Assembly: GCA_037969115.1 (NCBI GenBank)
Contig: JBBKWQ010000164.1
Span: forward strand, 1 to 56,129
DNA: 56,129 bases
Direction: 5' to 3'
From: JBBKWQ01 sp037969115
Lineage (GTDB): Bacteria; Actinomycetota; Acidimicrobiia; Acidimicrobiales; Ilumatobacteraceae
Every line of letters starts with the position of its first letter. Position 1 is the first letter of the stretch. Below the pieces are notes generated by a model. That model was not told where the DNA came from and searched no databases. It worked only from the letters and a program-made list of their open reading frames with translations. The translations under genes and the position numbers were made by a program. Below are positions 36,261 to 46,983 of the stretch, piece by piece.

Positions 36261-36788
36261 ATGGCAACACTCGTAGTCACACTCATCGGCGACGATCAGT
36301 CGGGCCTGGTCGACGCGGTTGCCGGAGTCGTCGCCGATCACGGCGGCAACTGGGAGAAGAGTCAGATGTCGCACCTGGCCGGCAAGTTCGCCGGCATCGT
36401 CCTCATCACCGTGCCCGATCAGAACGCCGATGCGCTCGTCGCCGACCTCGAGCCGTTGGAGGCGACCGGTCTTCTCGACCTCACCATCGAGCGCACCACC
36501 GACCTCGCCGCATCTGCCGACGTCCCGCGTTTGCGACTCGACGTCGTCGGCGTCGACCGGCCCGGCATCGTGCGCGAGATCACCCACGCCATCGCCGCCC
36601 GTGGCATCAGTATCGAGGAACTCGAGACCGAGGTCGTGAGCGCACCCATGGCAGGCGGAAGGCTGTTCAAGGCAACTGCGTTGCTCAACGCTCCCGCTGG
36701 CTCGTTCGTCGACGAGCTGCGCGTGTCGCTCGACGATCTGGCCCGTGAGCTCTCCGTCGACATCGACCTGACCCACGACGCGAACTGA
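36261..36788 (+). CDS. ACT-domain protein (GcvR-like)
   Basis: A 175-residue protein with two ACT-like domains: TLIGDDQSGLVDAVAGVVADHGGNWEKSQM-type start (residues 1-80) and VVGVDRPGIVREITHAIAARG (about 95-170). This is the layout of glycine cleavage system regulator GcvR. ACT domains bind amino acids, commonly glycine or serine. The ATG at 36261 has GGAGA about 8 bases upstream and lies 22 bp after the formate dehydrogenase operon. A link to glycine or C1 sensing in betaine breakdown is plausible but inferred. Confidence 0.85.
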   Translation: MATLVVTLIGDDQSGLVDAVAGVVADHGGNWEKSQMSHLAGKFAGIVLITVPDQNADALVADLEPLEATGLLDLTIERTTDLAASADVPRLRLDVVGVDRPGIVREITHAIAARGISIEELETEVVSAPMAGGRLFKATALLNAPAGSFVDELRVSLDDLARELSVDIDLTHDAN

Positions 36789-36837
36789 GCGCAGCGGTCA
36801 GGCGAACGTCGCTGTTCAGATCTCGTACGCTTCCCAC

Positions 36838-37266
36838 ATGCCGCTGTCCGCCCAACTCGCCGACGAGCCCGGGCAATACATCGGTACCGGGCAGGGGATC
36901 GAGAGCGGCCCGTTCGAATCTCGCATCAACGTGACCGTCCTCCCGAACGGAGCGATCGCGATCGACTACGAGGCAATCTCTGCCGAAGTCGGCCCACTCC
37001 ACTTCGAGCACACGATCCTGGCACCCGGACCGGACGGCCGCGACCGGCTGTACGTCGCGCACTCCGAGACGCCGTTCGTGAGCGAGATGGTCGAGACCGA
37101 ACCGAACTCGCGTCGATTCGTGCAGGCAGCTCCGTTCGGTCCGTACACGATGGAGATCGTCATCGAGACCCCCGAGAAGGGACGGATCACGTACGCCTGG
37201 TGGTGGGCGTCCGTCGGCGAGCCACCCGTGGAACAGTCGAAGGCCGACGCTTCACTCGCCAGTTGA
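36838..37266 (+). CDS. Hypothetical protein
   Basis: A 142-residue protein that I do not recognise. It is predicted to be beta-rich: INVTVLPNGAIAIDYEA, HFEHTILAPGPDGRDRLYVAH, SETPFVSEM and YTMEIVIETPEKGRITYAWWWAS. It has no signal peptide, membrane segment or catalytic motif. The pattern of alternating strands may indicate a small ligand-binding barrel, but this is only a guess. It lies 49 bp after the ACT gene and 122 bp before the second mttB gene, with an apparent promoter region between. Confidence 0.6.
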   Translation: MPLSAQLADEPGQYIGTGQGIESGPFESRINVTVLPNGAIAIDYEAISAEVGPLHFEHTILAPGPDGRDRLYVAHSETPFVSEMVETEPNSRRFVQAAPFGPYTMEIVIETPEKGRITYAWWWASVGEPPVEQSKADASLAS

Positions 37267-37344
37267 CCGATCACCTCGGTTGACGAATCGCAGCAAAGAC
37301 TGAGCACACACCTCTTCACAACGGGCCACCGAACCGCTAGTGTC

Positions 37345-37360
37345 CGGAACGGTCGTACCA
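37345..37360 (+). promoter_or_regulatory. Putative TetR operator before the second mttB operon
   Basis: CGGAACG-GT-CGTACCA matches the perfect palindrome at 50824-50841 with two changes and lies 29 bases upstream of the mttB start. It is therefore well placed for repression by the TetR encoded in the same operon. Confidence 0.6.
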
Positions 37361-37388
37361 TGAATTTTCGCACAGGGTGAGGAGTTGC

Positions 37389-38948
37389 GTGAGCAACGAA
37401 GCCGAATCGATGACGGGCAGACGGGCCCACAAACGAAGCCGCAACCGGGAGGCGGCCGCCCGGACCAATCTCCCGGAGCAGCGTCCGTTCGCACAACCCC
37501 GGCTCACCGTCCAACCGACCGAGTTGCTGTCGAGCGACCAGGTCGAGACGATCCATCGCGCATCGCTGCGCATCCTGAGCGACATCGGCATGAAGGTGCT
37601 CGACGCCGAGACCCGCTCGATTCTCACGAACGGCGGCGCGCGGGCCGACGGCCAGCAGGTGTTCTTCGATCCGGACATGGTCGAAGAGGTCATCACGACC
37701 GCGCCCGAGTCGTACACGATGCATGCTCGACAGCCCGACCGCGACCTCATCATCGGCGGCAACCATCTCTCGTTCGGCACGGTTGCGAGCGCCCCGAACG
37801 TGGCCGACCTCGACCATGGTCGACGCACCGGCAACCGCCACGACTACCAGAACCTGTTACGACTCGCCCAGTCGCTGAACAGTATTCACTTCATCGCCGG
37901 GTACCCCGTCGAACCGATCGACGTGCACGGCTCAGTTCGGCACCTGCAGGCCACACTCGACATGCTCACGCTCACCGATCGCGCCATCACCGTGTACTCG
38001 CTGGGGCGGCAACGCAACATCGACGTGATCGAGATGATGCGCATCGCGCGAGGAATCTCCGACGATCAGATGGACAACGAGCCATGCCTCGCGACCATCA
38101 TCAACACGAACTCACCGCTCACCCTCGACGTGCCGATGTCGCACGGCATCATCGAGATGGCCCGCCGCAACCAGATCACCTGCGTCACGCCGTTCACGCT
38201 GGCGGGGGCGATGGCGCCGATCACCCTGGCCGGTGCGCTCTCACAACAGAACGCCGAAGCGCTCGCCGGGCTCGCGCTCACGCAACTCGTCCGACCGGGC
38301 AGCCCGTTCGTATACGGCGGTTTCACCTCGAACGTCGACATGCAGTCGGGTGCCCCAGCGTTCGGAACACCTGAGTACTGGAAGACCGCCCACATCGGCG
38401 GCCAGCTGGCGCGGCGCTACAAGGTGCCGTACCGCAGCAGCAACGTGTGCGCCGCGAACGCTGTCGACGCGCAGGCCGCGTACGAGTCGATGTTCGCCCT
38501 GTGGGGCGCCATCTCCGGCGGTGCCAACTTCGTCTGGCATGGCGCCGGATGGATGGAAGGCGGCCTGCACGCGAGCTTCGAGAAGATGGTGATCGATGCC
38601 GATCTGTTGCACATGGCATCGGCCGCACTCGAGCCGCTCGTGATCGACGACGACACGCTCGCGTTCGACGCCATCGCCGAAGTCGGACCAGGGGGCCACT
38701 TCTTCGGCACCGAGCACACCCAGGCCCGTTACCGCAGCGAGTTCTACCGTCCGATGGTCTCCGACTGGCGGAACTACGAATCGTGGGAGGAAGCCGGCAA
38801 GCCCGAGGCGGCCGTCAAGGCCAACCAGCTCGTGAAGGCGTTCCTCGCCGAGTACGAGGAACCCCCGATGGCCGACGACATCCGCGAGGAGCTCGACGAG
38901 TTCGTCGCACGACGCGAGTTGGAAGGCGGCGTCGCCGTCGACTACTGA
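37389..38948 (+). CDS. MttB-family (non-pyrrolysine) amine:corrinoid methyltransferase, paralogue 2
   Basis: A 519-residue COG5598 protein. Shared family features are RASLRILSDIGMKVLD, TPFTLAGAMAPITLAG, TQLVRPGSPFVYGGF and HGAGWMEGGLHASFEKMVIDADLL, with no in-frame TAG. It resembles the glycine-betaine group and has an Arg-rich N-terminal segment. The GTG at 37389 has AGGAG five bases upstream, better than the GTG at 37377. It would need a corrinoid carrier and reactivase from elsewhere, as its own operon has none. Its neighbours (DMGDH-like, betaine-aldehyde dehydrogenase, ABC importer) suggest glycine betaine or a close relative as substrate. Confidence 0.9.
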   Translation: MSNEAESMTGRRAHKRSRNREAAARTNLPEQRPFAQPRLTVQPTELLSSDQVETIHRASLRILSDIGMKVLDAETRSILTNGGARADGQQVFFDPDMVEEVITTAPESYTMHARQPDRDLIIGGNHLSFGTVASAPNVADLDHGRRTGNRHDYQNLLRLAQSLNSIHFIAGYPVEPIDVHGSVRHLQATLDMLTLTDRAITVYSLGRQRNIDVIEMMRIARGISDDQMDNEPCLATIINTNSPLTLDVPMSHGIIEMARRNQITCVTPFTLAGAMAPITLAGALSQQNAEALAGLALTQLVRPGSPFVYGGFTSNVDMQSGAPAFGTPEYWKTAHIGGQLARRYKVPYRSSNVCAANAVDAQAAYESMFALWGAISGGANFVWHGAGWMEGGLHASFEKMVIDADLLHMASAALEPLVIDDDTLAFDAIAEVGPGGHFFGTEHTQARYRSEFYRPMVSDWRNYESWEEAGKPEAAVKANQLVKAFLAEYEEPPMADDIREELDEFVARRELEGGVAVDY

Positions 38949-39003
38949 CACGTCGGTGGTCTCGACCGACCATGAATCGACGACGAATCGAAAGGGAAGT
39001 GAG

Positions 39004-41451
39004 TTGAAGACATCTGCACAGGTCGTGGTGATCGGTGGTGGCGTCGTAGGCGCATCAGTGCTGTACCACCTCACCAAGAACGGCTGGAACGACGTCGTGT
39101 TGGTCGAGCGCAAGGAGCTCACCGCCGGATCCACCTGGCATGCCGCGGGCGGCATGCACACCTTGAACGGCGACCCCAACGTGGCCGCGCTCCAGCAATA
39201 CACGATCGAGCTGTACAAGGAGATCGAAGCGCAGTCGGGTCAGAATTGCGGCATCCATCTGCCAGGGGGCCTCACGCTCGCCTCCGACCGCGAACGAATC
39301 GATTGGCTCCACATGGCCGTGGCACGTGGCCGCTACCTCGGTATGGAACTCGAGATGATCTCGGTCGAGGAAGCCCACGAGCTGTTCCCGCTGTTCGACC
39401 CGCAGTACTTCGTCGGCGCGATGTGGGACCCGGTCGAGGGCCACGTCGATCCAACCGGAGTCACCAACGCGTACGCGATCTGCGCTCGACAAGGAGGAGC
39501 CGAGATCTACCGGCAGAACTGGGTGAGCGCGCTCGAGCAACGCGTCGACGGCACCTGGAACGTCATCACCGAAAAAGGCGAGATCCACGCCGAGCACGTC
39601 GTGAACGCCGGAGGGTTGTGGGCGCGCGAGGTCGGTCGCATGGCCGGCATCGAACTCCCGGTGCTGGCGATGCAACACCACTATCTCGTCACCGAGGAGA
39701 TCGCCGAGGTGAAGGCCTACAACGAGTCGACGGGCAAGGAACTCCCGGGCGTGATGGACTTCAAGGGCGAGATCTACACCCGCCAGGAGGGCCACGGCAT
39801 GCTGCTCGGCACGTACGAGCAGGACACCCGGCCATGGTCGCCGCAAGAGACGCCGTGGACGTTCGACATGGAGCTGCTCCCGCCCGATCTCGATCGGATC
39901 GAGCCCGAGCTGACCGTGGCGTTCCAGCACTATCCCGCCATGGGCACGGCCGGCATCCGCACCGTGGTGAACGGTCCGTTCACGTTCTCGCCCGATGGCA
40001 ATCCGCTCGTCGGACCGGTGCGCGGACTCCGCAACTACTGGACGGCGTGCGCCGTGATGGCGGGGCTGTCCCAGGGCGGCGGCGTCGGACTCACGTTGGC
40101 CAACTGGATGACCGAGGGCGATCCGGGGCACGACATCTGGGGTATGGACGTGGCGCGATTCGGCGACTACGCCACGCTCGCGTACACCAATGCGAAGGTG
40201 CAGGAGAACTACCGGCGTCGCTTTCGCATCACGTTCCCCAACGAGGAGCTACCGGCCGGCCGTCCCCTCCACACCACGCCGGTCTACGACCGCCTGACCG
40301 AGCACAACGCCGTGTGGGGCGCGGGGTTCGGGCTGGAGCACGCTTTGTGGTTCCAGCGCCCCGGCGTCGAGCCGGTCGAGAACGTCACGTTTCGGCGGTC
40401 GAACGCGTTCGACGTGGTCGCCGAGGAATGCACTGCGGTGCGCGACGCCGTCGGTCTCACCGAGATCTCGAATTTCGCGAAGTACCAACTGACGGGCGAC
40501 GGAGCCGCTGACTGGTTGCAGGGTCTCGTCACCAACCGGCTCCCGAGAGCGGGCCGCATCAACCTGACCGCACTGCTCAACGAACACGGCAAGATCATCG
40601 GCGAATTCTCCATCGCCCGGCTCGACGAGAACGAGTTCTACATCTTCGGGTCACAGTCCGCCGAGGTACACCACTCTCGCTGGTTCCTCGACCACATGCC
40701 GGCCGACGCAACGTTCCGGTTCGAGGTCATGGCACTCCGCATGGTGGGCCTGTCGATTGCGGGTCCGAGGGCGCGCGACGTCTTGCAAACGCTCACCACG
40801 ACCTCGCTCGCCACCGCCGACTTTCCGTTCATGGACTTCCGACACATCGACATCGGCATGATCCGTTGCGGCGTCGGACGGATGAGCTACTCAGGCGATC
40901 TCGGTTATGAGATCTGGGTCGCACCGGAGCACCAGCGAGCCTTGTTCGACCTGTTGTGGAACGCCGGTCGGCCATTCGGCATGCGATTGTTCGGTTTTCG
41001 CGCGCTCATGGCGTTGCGCGTCGAGAAGATGTTCGGCACGTGGTTCCGTGAGTATCGACCGATCTTCACGCCGTATGAGGCTCGGATGGACCGATACGTG
41101 AAGCTCGACCACGATTTCGTGGGTCGGGCCGCGCTGGAAGCCACGCCGCCGCCTGCCCGATTCCTCACCTACTTCGAAGTCGATCCCGACCCGGACGAGC
41201 CCGCCGACGTCATCGGTGACGAGCCGATCTGGCTGTGCTCGCCGGATGGGCACGAGCAGGTCGTGGGCTGGGTCACGTCGGGCGCCTACTCCCACTACAC
41301 CGGCCGCTCGTTGGCGCTCGGCTACATCCGCGCCGAGTTCACCGACCCGACCACGACCGGCTTCGAAATCGAGATCATCGGCCACAGGCGGCCGGCCCGC
41401 CTGCTCGACGAAGCCGTACTCGACCCGTCCGGAACGCGGATGCGGCAGTAG
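39004..41451 (+). CDS. Dimethylglycine/sarcosine dehydrogenase-like flavoprotein with GcvT domain
   Basis: An 815-residue two-domain enzyme. The N-terminal DAO domain has VVVIGGGVVGASVLYHLTKNG, the covalent-FAD-type context AGSTWHAAGGMH and DWLHMAVARGRYLGME. The C-terminal part from about residue 430 is a GcvT-like folate-binding aminomethyltransferase domain: EISNFAKYQLTG, INLTALLNEHGKIIGE and YSGDLGYEIWV. Known relatives demethylate dimethylglycine or sarcosine and transfer the C1 unit to THF. The TTG at 39004 is preferred, with AAGGGAAGTGAG directly before it. A GTG at 38956 has no ribosome-binding site. Confidence 0.88.
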   Translation: MKTSAQVVVIGGGVVGASVLYHLTKNGWNDVVLVERKELTAGSTWHAAGGMHTLNGDPNVAALQQYTIELYKEIEAQSGQNCGIHLPGGLTLASDRERIDWLHMAVARGRYLGMELEMISVEEAHELFPLFDPQYFVGAMWDPVEGHVDPTGVTNAYAICARQGGAEIYRQNWVSALEQRVDGTWNVITEKGEIHAEHVVNAGGLWAREVGRMAGIELPVLAMQHHYLVTEEIAEVKAYNESTGKELPGVMDFKGEIYTRQEGHGMLLGTYEQDTRPWSPQETPWTFDMELLPPDLDRIEPELTVAFQHYPAMGTAGIRTVVNGPFTFSPDGNPLVGPVRGLRNYWTACAVMAGLSQGGGVGLTLANWMTEGDPGHDIWGMDVARFGDYATLAYTNAKVQENYRRRFRITFPNEELPAGRPLHTTPVYDRLTEHNAVWGAGFGLEHALWFQRPGVEPVENVTFRRSNAFDVVAEECTAVRDAVGLTEISNFAKYQLTGDGAADWLQGLVTNRLPRAGRINLTALLNEHGKIIGEFSIARLDENEFYIFGSQSAEVHHSRWFLDHMPADATFRFEVMALRMVGLSIAGPRARDVLQTLTTTSLATADFPFMDFRHIDIGMIRCGVGRMSYSGDLGYEIWVAPEHQRALFDLLWNAGRPFGMRLFGFRALMALRVEKMFGTWFREYRPIFTPYEARMDRYVKLDHDFVGRAALEATPPPARFLTYFEVDPDPDEPADVIGDEPIWLCSPDGHEQVVGWVTSGAYSHYTGRSLALGYIRAEFTDPTTTGFEIEIIGHRRPARLLDEAVLDPSGTRMRQ

Positions 41452-41453
41452 TC

Positions 41454-42092
41454 GTGGCACGCCTGCCCGATGTCGAACGACGCCGCGACCTGCTCGAACA
41501 GGTGGTGGATTACCTCGCAGCGAACGGCTTGGCGAACCTGTCGCTGCGGCCGATGGCGAACGAGTTGGGTGTCAGCGTCAACGCCCTGATGCATCATTTC
41601 GGTTCGAAAGACGACCTCATCGTCGAGGCCCTGCGCCACTCGTCGACCGTCCAGCGCGACATCGAGGCGCGTTGGCTCGCACGCAAGCCGGGCATGTCGC
41701 AGGTCGACATCCTGCGCTCGTGGTGGCGCTGGATCAACGCTTCGCCGGCCAACCTCGCAATTGTTCGGCTGGGAATCGAAGCCGCCGCGATCGACGCGAC
41801 CGTCGGCGGACTCCCCCGCCCGGTGCGCGCCCGTCAGATCGGTCAGTGGCGCAAGAACATCGAGGAGCGGCTCATCGAGGCCGGCATACCACCGGGGACG
41901 GCAGTCACCGAGGCCACGCTTGCCGAGGCGACCTTCACCGGACTCGTCGTCGACCTCTTGTCGTCAGGAGCGAAGGCACGACTCACTCGCTCGCTCGAGG
42001 TCGCGCTCGCCCGAATCGATCAGCTCATCTGGGCTCACGCCGGCTTGAGCGAGCCCGCCATCCCCGCCAGCACGCGATCACGACAGCGATGA
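41454..42092 (+). CDS. TetR-family regulator
   Basis: A 212-residue TetR protein. The N-terminal helix-turn-helix is visible at about residues 10-55 (LLEQVVDYLAANGLANLSLRP, GVSVNALMHHFGSKDDLI). The C-terminal domain is a helical ligand-binding region with no clear specificity marks. The GTG at 41454 lies 3 bp after the DMGDH-like stop, so it is coupled with that operon. A palindrome before this operon and before the betaine-type ABC operon fits a TetR operator. The ribosome-binding site is weak, suggesting low-level translation. It may sense a betaine-like compound. Confidence 0.86.
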   Translation: MARLPDVERRRDLLEQVVDYLAANGLANLSLRPMANELGVSVNALMHHFGSKDDLIVEALRHSSTVQRDIEARWLARKPGMSQVDILRSWWRWINASPANLAIVRLGIEAAAIDATVGGLPRPVRARQIGQWRKNIEERLIEAGIPPGTAVTEATLAEATFTGLVVDLLSSGAKARLTRSLEVALARIDQLIWAHAGLSEPAIPASTRSRQR

Positions 42093-42113
42093 AGCCGGGC
42101 GCGACCACGCCGA

Positions 42114-42752
42114 TCACACCCACGCATCGAGAACCGCGCGGAACGCATCGGAGTACACGACCTCACCTCTGACGGCGGGGTCGTATCGCGTCAGGCAGTA
42201 CACCTGAGCGGCTTCCGGCGGCGCCCAATCGGGCAGCTCCATGGTGATCCCGAGCGGCGTCGAGGGCCGAAAGCCCAACCTGCCGTAGAACCGAGGACCT
42301 CCTTCGAGCACCACGAGCGACTCTCCCCGATCGTCGGCTCGCGCCAATGCGGCGCGGACCAGTGCCGAGCCGATACCTCGTCTGCGGTGCGTCGACGCCA
42401 CAGCCAACGGCGACAGCGACAGAATCTGTCGATCGCCGTCGTCCGACCTCACGGCCGCGCGACTGATCATCACGTGGCCGACCAACCTGACTTCCTCCGT
42501 CGATTCCGCGCCCTCGACATCTCCGAGCTGCCGGTCTCGATGGACCGACCGTTCGACTGCGACCAGAGCCAGCTCCGGCTCGTATTCGGGAGACGAGCGG
42601 ATGGCAGCGACGAGGTCGCCCTCCATCTGCGAGCCGAATGCCTCGATCACCACAGAACGGATCTGCTCCTCGTCGCCCTGGCGCTCGGGACGAATCTCCA
42701 CGTCCGTGCGCTCCGGAAATGGTGAGGGCGGTGGACTCGGCACGACGGCCAT
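42114..42752 (-). CDS. GNAT acetyltransferase
   Basis: A 212-residue N-acetyltransferase (GNAT fold, YhbS-like). The acetyl-CoA site is THRRRGIGSALVRAALARAD, preceded by ILSLSPLAVAS and followed by LEGGPRFYGRLGFR. The substrate is unknown. The ATG at 42752 is preferred as later residues match the family (VEIRPERQGDEEQIRSV). It is divergent from the SGNH gene with only 9 bp between start codons, so at least one transcript may be leaderless. Confidence 0.82.
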   Translation of the reverse strand: MAVVPSPPPSPFPERTDVEIRPERQGDEEQIRSVVIEAFGSQMEGDLVAAIRSSPEYEPELALVAVERSVHRDRQLGDVEGAESTEEVRLVGHVMISRAAVRSDDGDRQILSLSPLAVASTHRRRGIGSALVRAALARADDRGESLVVLEGGPRFYGRLGFRPSTPLGITMELPDWAPPEAAQVYCLTRYDPAVRGEVVYSDAFRAVLDAWV

Positions 42753-42761
42753 ACTGTCATC

Positions 42762-43444
42762 GTGCGCAGTCGGCCCTCGGAACGAGTTTCTCCATCGCGC
42801 TTCGTCGCCCCGACGCTCGTCGGCTTCCTCGGCTGTCTCGGCGTGATGCAAGGATGCAGTTCGTCGCGCCCCAGCCTCGACGAGTCGGCGCCGCAGACAT
42901 CGATCACGAGCGTCGTCGTGATGGGTGACAGCATCACGTTCGACTCGCTGGTGCCGATCGACGCTGAACTCGAACGGCTCGGCGTCACCGATCAGATCCT
43001 CGACGGCGTGCCCGGGCGCCCGATCTCGCAGGGCATCGACGCCATCAACGTTCTCGTCGCCGAGGGGGTGCGTCCCGACGCCTGGGTGATCGCGCTCGGC
43101 ACCAACGATCTGGGCACGGCGGCCGACGAGTCGGGCGACGCCGAGGGGTATCGATCGGCGATCGCCTCGGTGCTCGACGTGGTACCTGCCGACGCACCGA
43201 TCGTGTGGGTCAACGTCTTCGTCGTCTCCATGTCAGCGGCCTCGGAGGTGTTCAACCTGGTGCTCACCGACGAACTCGATGCCCGCGGCAACGCCGTCAT
43301 CGCCGACTGGCACGCTTCTGCTGCGGCGGCCCCGCAGACACTGCTCCGCGACGACGGCGTCCACCCGACTCAGCGAGGAGCCGAGCAGTTCGCGTCGTCG
43401 ATGGGCCGCGGCCTGTCGACGGTCGCCGAACGGCTGAGCGCCGA

Positions 43445-43451
<7 letters not shown>
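42762..43451 (+). CDS. SGNH/GDSL-type esterase lipoprotein
   Basis: A 229-residue exported protein. It has a hydrophobic signal (FVAPTLVGFLGCLG) and a lipobox ending MQGC, so it is likely a lipoprotein. The mature domain has the SGNH-hydrolase blocks VVVMGDSIT (nucleophile Ser), VIALGTNDLG (block III) and the C-terminal DGVHPTQRG (Asp-x-x-His dyad). It probably hydrolyses an ester at the cell surface. The GTG at 42762 is used. It lies alone between a divergent and a convergent gene. Confidence 0.85.
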
Positions 43452-44905
<1,454 letters not shown>

Positions 44906-44915
44906 GGACGCGACG

Positions 44916-46973
44916 TTACTCAGCGCCGGAGGCGACCGTCACCGGTGTCGCACGGAGTTCTTCGGCGGTGAGCAGGCATTTGCTGAGATGACCAGGCGAC
45001 AGCTCGATCACCGGCGGGTCGATCACATCGCACTTACCGGGCATGAATCGGTGACATCTGGTGTGGAACACGCAGCCCGACGGCGGATTGGCCGGGCTCG
45101 GGATCTCACCCTTCAGCGGGATGCGGTGATGCGTTTCACCGTCGACGCTGGGCACCGCAGACAGCAGGGCTTCCGTGTAGGGATGGTTCGGTCCGGCGAA
45201 GAGCTGGTCGGTCGAGGCGAGCTCCATGATCCGTCCGAGGTACATCACGGCGATGCGGTCGGACAGGTAGCGGACCACGTTGATGTCGTGGGAGATGAAC
45301 AGGTAGCTGGTGCGCTCGTCGTTCTGGAGGGTGGCCAGCAGGTTCAAGATGGCGGCCTGCACCGATACGTCGAGGGCGCTGGTTGGTTCGTCGCAGACCA
45401 CGATGCGTGGGTCGCCGGCGAATGCCCGTGCAATTGCCACTCGCTGCTTCAGCCCGCCCGACAGCTGGCGAGGTCGCATGTCGAGATGACGAGGCGACAG
45501 TCGCATCGCTTCAGCCAACTCCTCGACCCGCCGATCGGCTTCGGCACCCGAGACCGCCGTGAGCTTGGTGATCGAGCGACGAAGGATCCGACGCACCGTC
45601 CACATCTTGTTCAGTGCCGAATCGGGGTTCTGGAACACCATCTGGAAGGCCCGGATGGACTCGACGACCCGCTCGGTCGCCTTCGACTTCATGACGCGTC
45701 CGTCGAGGGAGATGTCGCCGCCCTCGTCGGGCGAATGGATGCCGAGCAGCGTCTTCGCGAGCGTGCTCTTCCCGGATCCCGACTCGCCGACGAGGCCGAG
45801 CGTCTCTCCCTCGCCGAAGCCGAGATCGATGCTCACCAACGCCGGCACGTCGTGACCACGCTGCCGGAACGTCTTCGACACGCTGTTCAGTTGCACGATC
45901 GTGTTGGCGCTGGCGTCGAACTGGGTGACGTCGGCTTTGGGTTCGGGGATCTGGTCGAGGCGGTCGATGTGGTGGCATCGGGCCCAGTGCCCGTCGCCGA
46001 TCGCAACCTTGGGTGGCACCTCGTTGTGGCACGTGTCGTCGGCGAGCGGGCAACGTTCGACGTAGACGCACGTGGGCAGCGGGGTGCCGATCTGGGGCAG
46101 GTTGCCCGGGATCGTGAACAGGGCTCGCTCGGTCTTGTGGAGGCCGCGTCTGGGGATCGAGTTGAGCAGTCCGAGTGTGTACGGATGTTTCGGTGACTCG
46201 AAGACCTCCTGAGCATCACCTTCCTCGACGATCCGGCCTGCGTACATCACACCCACGCGGTCGCACATCGATCGGATCACGCCGAGGTTGTGCGCGATCA
46301 GCAGGATTGCGGCGTCGGTCTCGTGGGCGAGGTCACGAACCAGGTCGAGCACCTCCGCCTCCACCGTGGCGTCGAGTCCGGTGGTCGGCTCGTCGAGCAC
46401 CAGCAGCTTGGGGTCGCTGGCCAGCGCCATGGCGATGACCACACGCTGGAGCATGCCGCCCGAGAGTTGGTGCGGATAGCGGTCGAGCACACGGTCGGGG
46501 TCGGCGATCTTGACGCGTCCGAGTGCATCGCGTGCACTCTGCGCTGCTTGCGCTTTCGACTGACCGATGATACGGAAGCACTCTGCCACCTGCTGACCGA
46601 TGCGAAGGGCCGGATTCATGGCCTGCACTGGGTCCTGGTAGACCATCGAGGCCTCGGTGGCACGGAACTTCCGCAGCTCGGGGCCGGACATCTTCGTCAC
46701 GTCCTGACCACTCGCCAGCACACGGCCGCCCTGAATGACGGCGTTGTCGGGCATGTACCGCAATGCGGCGAACGCCGTGGTCGACTTGCCGCAGCCGGAC
46801 TCGCCCACGAGGCCGAAGGCCTCTCCAGGACGAACCTGGAACGTCACGCCTCGCAGCACCTCGCGCGGAACCCCGCGCACCACATAGGCGAGCTCGAGGT
46901 CCTGCACCGCCAGTGCGGCCGTGGTGGGATCGCCGCGTTCGATCACGGTCGTCGGATCGGATGTCATACTCAT
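44916..46973 (-). CDS. Double ATPase of an Opp/Dpp-type ABC importer (DppD-DppF fusion)
   Basis: A 685-residue protein with two complete ATPase halves. Half 1 (about 20-345) has GESGCGKSTTAF, LSGGMLQRV and LLVLDEPTTGLD. Half 2 (about 365-680) has GESGSGKSTLAK, LSGGLKQRV and IVVCDEPTSALD. Each half carries the Opp C-terminal cysteine region (CVYVERCPLADDTC, CVFHTRCHRFMPGKC). One chain thus provides the whole ATPase dimer, a common arrangement in Actinobacteria and Rhizobiales. The ATG at 46973 has GAGGT at 9 bases. It lies 10 bp behind the permease gene. Confidence 0.92.
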   Translation of the reverse strand: MSMTSDPTTVIERGDPTTAALAVQDLELAYVVRGVPREVLRGVTFQVRPGEAFGLVGESGCGKSTTAFAALRYMPDNAVIQGGRVLASGQDVTKMSGPELRKFRATEASMVYQDPVQAMNPALRIGQQVAECFRIIGQSKAQAAQSARDALGRVKIADPDRVLDRYPHQLSGGMLQRVVIAMALASDPKLLVLDEPTTGLDATVEAEVLDLVRDLAHETDAAILLIAHNLGVIRSMCDRVGVMYAGRIVEEGDAQEVFESPKHPYTLGLLNSIPRRGLHKTERALFTIPGNLPQIGTPLPTCVYVERCPLADDTCHNEVPPKVAIGDGHWARCHHIDRLDQIPEPKADVTQFDASANTIVQLNSVSKTFRQRGHDVPALVSIDLGFGEGETLGLVGESGSGKSTLAKTLLGIHSPDEGGDISLDGRVMKSKATERVVESIRAFQMVFQNPDSALNKMWTVRRILRRSITKLTAVSGAEADRRVEELAEAMRLSPRHLDMRPRQLSGGLKQRVAIARAFAGDPRIVVCDEPTSALDVSVQAAILNLLATLQNDERTSYLFISHDINVVRYLSDRIAVMYLGRIMELASTDQLFAGPNHPYTEALLSAVPSVDGETHHRIPLKGEIPSPANPPSGCVFHTRCHRFMPGKCDVIDPPVIELSPGHLSKCLLTAEELRATPVTVASGAE

Positions 46974-46983
46974 CGTCAGTACC

